From positions 124,001 to 188,000 of the forward strand of contig JAVDOI010000042.1 in the NCBI GenBank assembly GCA_032191485.1: a stretch of DNA of 64,000 nucleotides, written 5' to 3'. A program made the translations under genes and the position numbers. Below, in pieces: positions 51,365 to 64,000 of this stretch. The stretch is from Leptoclinus maculatus. Taxonomy: Eukaryota; Chordata; Actinopteri; Perciformes; Stichaeidae. Below the pieces are notes generated by a model. It made no database searches and had not been told where the DNA came from. It saw nothing but the letters and a program-made list of their open reading frames with translations. Numbering within the stretch: position 1 is the first letter of the stretch; every line of letters starts with the position of its first letter.

Positions 51365-51700
51365 CTGAATATTCAAAGGACTTAACAACATTCAGGGTTC
51401 CGTTTGCACGGAGCACCAGCAACATTTCAGAGATTGGTTGATGAAGTTTTGAGAGGAGTGGAGGACTACGGAGGACTACGCAGCAGCGTTGATGACATCG
51501 TTATCTTCAGCCGGACCTGGGCTGATGTTGCACATCTTGCTAATCTCTTTCAACGCATCCACAGTGCTCGTCATCAATGCCAAGAAGTGTCACATTGGCA
51601 AGCCAGAGGTCCAGGACCTTGGCTATGTGATTGGAGGTGGAGGCATCCGTCCTCATGTAGGAAAGGTAGAGGCGATTGCAGCTTCATCACTACCTAACAC
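51365..51700 (+). pseudogene. Reverse transcriptase, second half
   Basis: Resumes after the piggyBac. Readable: GAPATFQRLVDEVLRGVEDY and the catalytic box region SVDDIVIFS at about 51486 (usual form has an aromatic residue before VDD, here Ser). KKCHIGKPEVQDLGYVI follows in another frame. The damage at the box and the frameshift show it is inactive. Confidence 0.88.
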
Positions 51701-51719
51701 CAAGAGGAGGCTAGGATCC

Positions 51720-52080
51720 AGCCCAATAAAGGTTAAATGGACTCAAAAATGTGAGAATGCTTTCAAGGACTTGAAAAACAGTTTGTGTCAAGAACCTGTT
51801 TTGCAGTGTCCAGATTTCACTCTACCCTTTACTGTCCAGACAGATGCTTCTGGAGTATGTCTCGGAGCAGTGTTATTGCAAGGACAGGATTGAAACCAGT
51901 TGCCTGTGCAGTACATCAGCTGAAAACTCTTCCAAAGGGAAATGAGGTACTCAACAAAGGGAAGCTTTAGCTATTAAATGGGCATTAGACAACTTGAAAT
52001 ACTACCTGATTGGCAAAGAGTTTGTTCTAGAGTCTGACCATCGTGCATTGCAGTGGATTCACAAAACACATAATTTGTCC
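51720..52080 (+). pseudogene. RNase H remnant
   Basis: Reads WTQKCENAFKDLKNSL, CPDFTLPFTVQTDASG (the first catalytic Asp of RNase H) and GVCLGAVLLQG, then shifted frames with ALAIKWALDNLKYYL and LESDHRALQWI near 51968-52060. The domain ends there, after which the 3' region of the retrotransposon follows. Confidence 0.88.
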
Positions 52081-52689
52081 CCATATTTCACTGTCATATT
52101 TTGACAAATCTAACCATGCTTGTTAATTGTTTGTTTAGCCATAGTTCCATGATGATCTGTAACTTAAGACCCTTACTATCCCGGGATGCTTGTGTTTTGT
52201 ATTTTATTTAATTATAGTTCATATAATATCAACATTGGTGGTTAAAGTAGAACATGACGAGGTATTGTTAAGTTTAGTTATTGTTTCTAGATTCAGTTCT
52301 GCATTTTATTAGTTAATAATTATCTCTCTTTGTTACTTACCATACCAACCATATGTTCCAGAGTCTACAGGAGGAGGTGCCCAACCATTTCCTCTATTTA
52401 TACACTGGATGACGTCAGCAGTGATGTCATGGGGTTATACCAAGTATGAGGGGGAGTAGATTATGTAAAGGTATGTCTTTAGGGTAGTTGTGATCTGTTA
52501 TGCATGGTTGCAATTGTATAGCATATGGTAAACTATCTAAAAGTGTTTGCTACCTGAAGGTTTGCAGTAACGTATAGCTTTTATTTCTTACCTGTTTGAG
52601 GAAGTAATTGGTAATTGCCATGGTACAAACTAGATCCTGCTGATGGAAGGCTCTATTTAGGCAGATGCCTTTGGCTGTTACGGGGGGAT

Positions 52690-52918
52690 TAACATCAGTG
52701 TGCACGTGATGTTATGTTAGTTACCTTTATGATGAGTTGAGTTTTATTCAGTTAAGCTGAGTTAACTGTGTGGTTGTTTTTTGTTTGTTTATATTGTTTG
52801 TATACATGTTTGGTTACACGTTACACTCTTGTAAATAAACACCTCTTGTTTTCTGGACAAAGTTTCTCGTGTCTGCCTCCCATCACTTTCCAAGCCACTC
52901 CGGTCAGGCTTCCTCACA
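52690..52918 (+). repeat. 3' LTR
   Basis: Partner of the LTR at 43598-43813. A purine-rich 'acggggggat' lies just before it and another, 'atgagggggag', near 52447; either could be the polypurine tract, so the left edge is open. An AATAAA lies near 52832. Ends 'gcttcctcaca'. Confidence 0.75.
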
Positions 52919-53280
52919 GAGTCCAATTGCCAAAGACTCTTCATTATTCATTTCATCATGCATGTGTAATACATTATTATTACACTCTAATGAAGTCTCT
53001 TGTGTGCTCTGTATATGCTATAAGCAGTCTTTTATTTTTTGCAGTTGATCTTCCTCACCAGCAGATGGAAGTTCTTTCCAACAGAGATCCACCAAATTTA
53101 GCAAATTAGCCATACCAGTTTATTATCCTTGAAAATTGAGGTTGTGCTGAATATATATTGTTTGTGTGCTGTTGATTTTGTGTTTTAAAAACTCGCCTTT
53201 AGCTATACCTTTAATTGCTGTCAAAGCCAGGGTGTAGATCTTTATTTGCTCTTGGTGTGCAAACAACTAGTATGTTAGAC

Positions 53281-54570
53281 CAGAGATTTTCAACCGCTGT
53301 GCAGCGGCACACCAGTGTGCCGTGAGAGATCGTCAGGTGTGCCGTGGGAAAATGTCCAATTTCACTTAATGAGTCCAAAAAAATATTATTTAGTTGTTGC
53401 AAATAATTTGCCATTGTTGAGCGTCTGAGCTGCAATATAGTGGCTGGCTAAGTAATAAATACTCTTCCATGCCAGTGGGTGGCAGTAGGTAGCTCAATAA
53501 TGACCTTGTTAATTTAGGACAGTAGAATGAAATGACGCGCGGGAGAGGTTACGGTGACAAGACGAACAGCAATGGAGAAATATTTTAAAAGAAAAAATGC
53601 AGACTCTGAACTGGGCCCTGGACAATTGTCAGCATATATCCGGCCCTCAGTACAACGGCCCGCCAGAAAATATATGTTTATCATAACTGGCCTGCCACAC
53701 CACAGAGCTCCGGGACGAAAAGTGGCAATGTTAGCTGGCTTTTTGTGCAACATAACGAAGCACCTCACTGCGCTAAAGCTTCAGGGACGGGGACGTATGA
53801 TCACAGACATGTGTGATGCAGTAAAAGTCTCCACCGTTGTGTTCCCGACTACGTATTTTGCTGATAAACTGGGTGCATTTGGCATGGAGTTCACTCGGCG
53901 ATTTGCCGACTTTGCAGCTCAGAAATTTAAATTTGAACTGCTCAGCAATCCGTTTGCAGTTGACGTGGAAAGAGCACCTGTGGAGCTGATAGACCTCAAG
54001 TGTAATGACACTCAAGGCAAAGTATGACTGAGGGCGCTGCACAGTTTCAAAGCTTCACCCCCGAAAACGATGCCTTAACTCTGCCTACATGCTGCTCAAA
54101 TGCTCTGCATGTTTGGAAGCACATACCTGTGTGAGCAGCTTTTCTCTGTGATGAAGATGAACAAAAACCCACACAGGAGTCGTCTCACTGATGCACACCT
54201 TCACTCCATCTTGAGAGTTTCCACAGAACCTAACCCCAGATATTAATGAACTGGCAGCCAAGAAAAGATGCCAAACATCTGGCTCTGGCACATATGCATA
54301 CAATAATGTAGCCTACCTAAACATGTATTCTTTTTGCACTTTGTCCAATATTCCTTCTATCCTGTTCATTAAATGGTGACTCTATTTGGCCCTCAACGTA
54401 GTCCACATTTTTTATTTTGTCCCTCCCTGGGATTGAGTTTGACACCCCTGGCATATATGCTGTATTATGCTAAAAGGTGTCATTTTGTAACGTTTTTGGT
54501 TGTTTGTGTGCCGCGGGATCTTTTTAATGTAAAAAATGTGCCGCGGCTCAGAAAAGGTTGAAAAACACTG
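53281..54570 (+). mobile_element. Charlie-type hAT, copy 2, complete ends
   Basis: Flanked by the perfect 8-bp duplication TGTTAGAC (53273-53280 and 54571-54578). Termini CAGAGATTTTCAACCGCTGT and, read backwards, CAGTGTTTTTCAACCTTTTC. A 157-codon frame at 53554-54027 holds transposase pieces of the GTF2IRD2-like kind: MEKYFKRKNADSELGPG at the start, a middle block (MITDMCDAVKVST and FAVDVERAPVELIDL) and NDTQGKV. A frameshift leads to the hATC part near 54085-54230 (YLCEQLFSVMKMNKN, SRLTDAHLHSIL). Internal deletions make it non-autonomous. It is more complete than copy 1. Confidence 0.93.
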
Positions 54571-54579
54571 TGTTAGACT

Positions 54580-55885
54580 TAGTCATCATAATCGTGCGCC
54601 AGCTAGTGACCATTTCGTCAAGTGCAGACCCGATTTAACTGCGCACTGTACACCAAATTACACTTGACATCTTTTATTTCTCATTGGTGTGTTTACTTGT
54701 GAGTAGGTGTCCTTAAAGGCACTGATCGCCACAAAATATGAAACCATTCAAAGACTGTTATTATTTTCAATTGACACATGACACATTATGTAAAATTATA
54801 GTGTATACGTTATATAAGATGTATTGGCTTCCTCCCATGGTGTTTATTGCTTGTATATGCTTCCTTTTGGCAATATTGTCAGAAAACACTAAACTTTCAA
54901 GTCATCAGACTTTTTAGTCAACTTGGAGTGATTTCCTACTCTGAGACACTTGATAGATGTGGACCCTGGTTTGGTACTGAGGAATATATCTGTCTCTTAA
55001 ATGCTCCATACTGGGTGTTCACCAGCTAGTCTCTTAACATGTTTGCTGCTGAGCAGGTAGTGTACAGCGGCTTTATCAGAGCTTTTGTTCTGAAAACAAA
55101 ACAAGGTTGATGAGAGCCATGAGTTATTATAGTGTCACTTACTGAGATCTAAAACCGTATTAAGTTAATGTAAAGTTCCTTTATCAGCTGATGTCACAAA
55201 TTGCAATCCTCATTTCAACTGACTCTAAACAGACATGTAGGCAGTGACCACCAGTACTGTCTGACAGCTGATGGGCAGACAAAATGAACAGTGTGGCCAA
55301 ACAAACCAGCCAGACTATGTTCAGCATGAGTTAGAATCTCACTTCTTCTACATTAAAGAATTGACCATTTTCAAGTTTTGTTGAAATCCACTGAGTGATA
55401 GCTGAGATGTGTGAGGATGATTATGAATGAACAAACCTCAACCCTGACTTCATCACACAGGACACAAAAAGGATGAAGACAAAAGAGAAGACAGGAAACA
55501 AATGAAAAGAATGAGGTGGCATTAAAAGAAACACGAGGAGACAACAAGAAAGAGTGAAGGAATAGAAGAGATTTGGAATGATACACAGGCTACGACAGAA
55601 ATAACACAAACAGGAAGTTGTATCAACGGCAGAGGAAACCACATTTCTGCACTTAGTAACCACCTTCGTCTCTCACTCTCTCTTCCTCCTCCTCCTCCTC
55701 CTCTCTGTGTTTCAGCCCAAAATCTACAACATTTTCCATTCACCTACTTCTAAGACAACAAATCAGGTGAAACAACTTAGATAATTTTACTGAAAAGAAA
55801 AAGTTCACAATAATAATCAAAAATCACAAACAAAACATGTTACAATGTCAGTGAATCAGGTTTTCTTGAATCAATATACTCAGAG
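54580..55885. other. Spacer downstream of CD5
   Basis: No gene recognised. A (TCC)n tract lies near 55682-55703. It is downstream of the likely CD5 polyadenylation site. Confidence 0.45.
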
Positions 55886-55891
55886 TTTATT
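55886..55891 (-). terminator. Candidate CD5 polyadenylation signal
   Basis: AATAAA on the minus strand about 450 bp after the CD5 stop codon, giving a 3' UTR of usual size. The UTR would include a (GAT)n run at 56295-56324. This is position-based only. Confidence 0.4.
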
Positions 55892-56342
55892 TAATGTAAT
55901 TGGAAACTTGGTCCAGGTTGTATGTAGATTAGCTCAGCACAAAGACTGCAAGAATGAGGAAACAACTAGCCTAGCTAAAAGTAAAAAATACACCTTCTAA
56001 TAACCCCAAAATGATTCCATTAAATTATCACATCTGAATATAACTTTGGTAGGGATGATAGAACTTGTTCCGGTGTCATTCATTAAAAAAGGCTGCTAAA
56101 TTGAGTTTAGATACGATACTATACATGGATGGTTGTAAAAACTTGTTAGAACTGAAGTTTTAGTATGTGGGGCAGCCAATGCAGGTATATCAAGAGGTGA
56201 ATGATCAACTTTACATAATCTTGAATACTCAGTAATTCCAATTACAAACAAATCCAGAAATAGTCAAATGTAAAAACGTATTTTTAGCCCACATATGAAT
56301 GATGATGATGATGATGATGATGATGCAAGAAGAGAATACGTG

Positions 56343-63312
<6,970 letters not shown>

Positions 63313-64000
63313 CTGGAAGACAAGGAACTGTTAGTATGGAGAACACAGTTCAACACACTGTTTCAAAAGATCCTTTCACACTAAGAGGAGTATCACTCTG
63401 TTCTGGCCCACTATTACGTACAAATTTAATTAATGAAATTCTCGATCCTACTCCACTGGATGTTCAAACCTGCTGGGTTCATTTGTTGACACCAGCACAA
63501 ATGGGCCATACTGAACCCCAAATTATCCCTTTAGCATAGTGGTCCGTATGACGGGGTCCATATATGGGCCATAAACGTAAGGGAAGTATTATTATATTAT
63601 GTTTACTGATTATGTCTTTTAATTTGTGCAGTTTGCATTAAAACATTACTGGACCAAAGCAGTTCATATAAAGTAGGATACCTTCAAATAAGTAAATAAA
63701 CTATGTGCATCATTGTTACTTTTATATTTCTAATTATGTGCAATTATTCTCGTAAATTATTTTCCATTTTCTTTTCATTTTTGGATATACAACGGGCTGC
63801 TGTGCTGACCTGTTATAAATCCTCCTGTTGCTGCTTGCCTAGCGTATATTTTATAATATGAGATAGGATAGTTATGTACCAAAGGTGAGGAAATAGCCTA
63901 CAATACTCTTCAAATAATTAAATAGTTTTAAGTTTGTGGTCTCTGCCTGGAGTGTGAAGCCTGAAGCATTGTAGCAGTGTGTGTATTAAAGCCAGATATA
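63313..64000. other. CD5 intron up to the window edge
   Basis: Upstream (in gene sense) of the SRCR-like exon, whose acceptor lies at 63313-63314. No further SRCR exon is visible before the edge, so the intron continues outside the window. Confidence 0.5.

Overview
The window is nuclear DNA of a ray-finned (teleost) fish. It has two split vertebrate genes with GT-AG introns, long CA/GT, AT and GATA microsatellites, tRNA-headed SINEs ending in 'ccatttaccatt', and teleost-type mobile elements (hAT, PIF/Harbinger-like, piggyBac, L2, RTE/Rex3-like, Gmr1-like). There is no bacterial or organellar coding organisation.

Two host genes are supported, both on the minus strand and both cut by a window edge. 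TMEM132A-like has 12 coding exons between 23282 (start codon) and 6981. They encode the signal peptide and most of the ectodomain (741 codons); the transmembrane and cytoplasmic exons should lie left of position 1. CD5-like has its last five exons between 63312 and the stop at 56343. They encode a Ser/Thr-rich linker plus an SRCR-like domain, the transmembrane helix and the cytoplasmic tail; the 5' exons lie right of position 64000. TMEM132A and CD5 are also neighbours in mammals, so each identification supports the other. About 33 kb of transposon-rich DNA separates them.

Layout: 1-3.4 kb, decayed non-LTR retrotransposon; 3.5-6.4 kb, an inverted-repeat element holding two nested hAT elements; 6.9-23.3 kb, TMEM132A with transposon-filled introns, including a telomere-like array; 23.8-31.7 kb, two hAT copies (one carrying a piggyBac derivative, one a Helitron-like insert) and an RTE LINE broken by another hAT; 33.9-43.3 kb, hAT elements, a long-armed palindromic element and an inverted repeat pair, one arm broken by a solo-LTR-like insert; 43.6-52.9 kb, a Gmr1-like LTR retrotransposon (integrase upstream of reverse transcriptase, SCAN-like gag) broken by an L2 LINE and a piggyBac; 53.3-54.6 kb, a hAT with a perfect target duplication; 55.9-63.3 kb, CD5.

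Many insertions can be dated relative to one another because the target-site duplications are still readable. The observation most likely to matter for host biology is that three successive CD5 introns begin with CA repeats right at the 5' splice site, next to exons of 51 and 66 bp that could be skipped in frame. I did not find one undescribed coding system. Exon coordinates were read by eye and may be off by a base.
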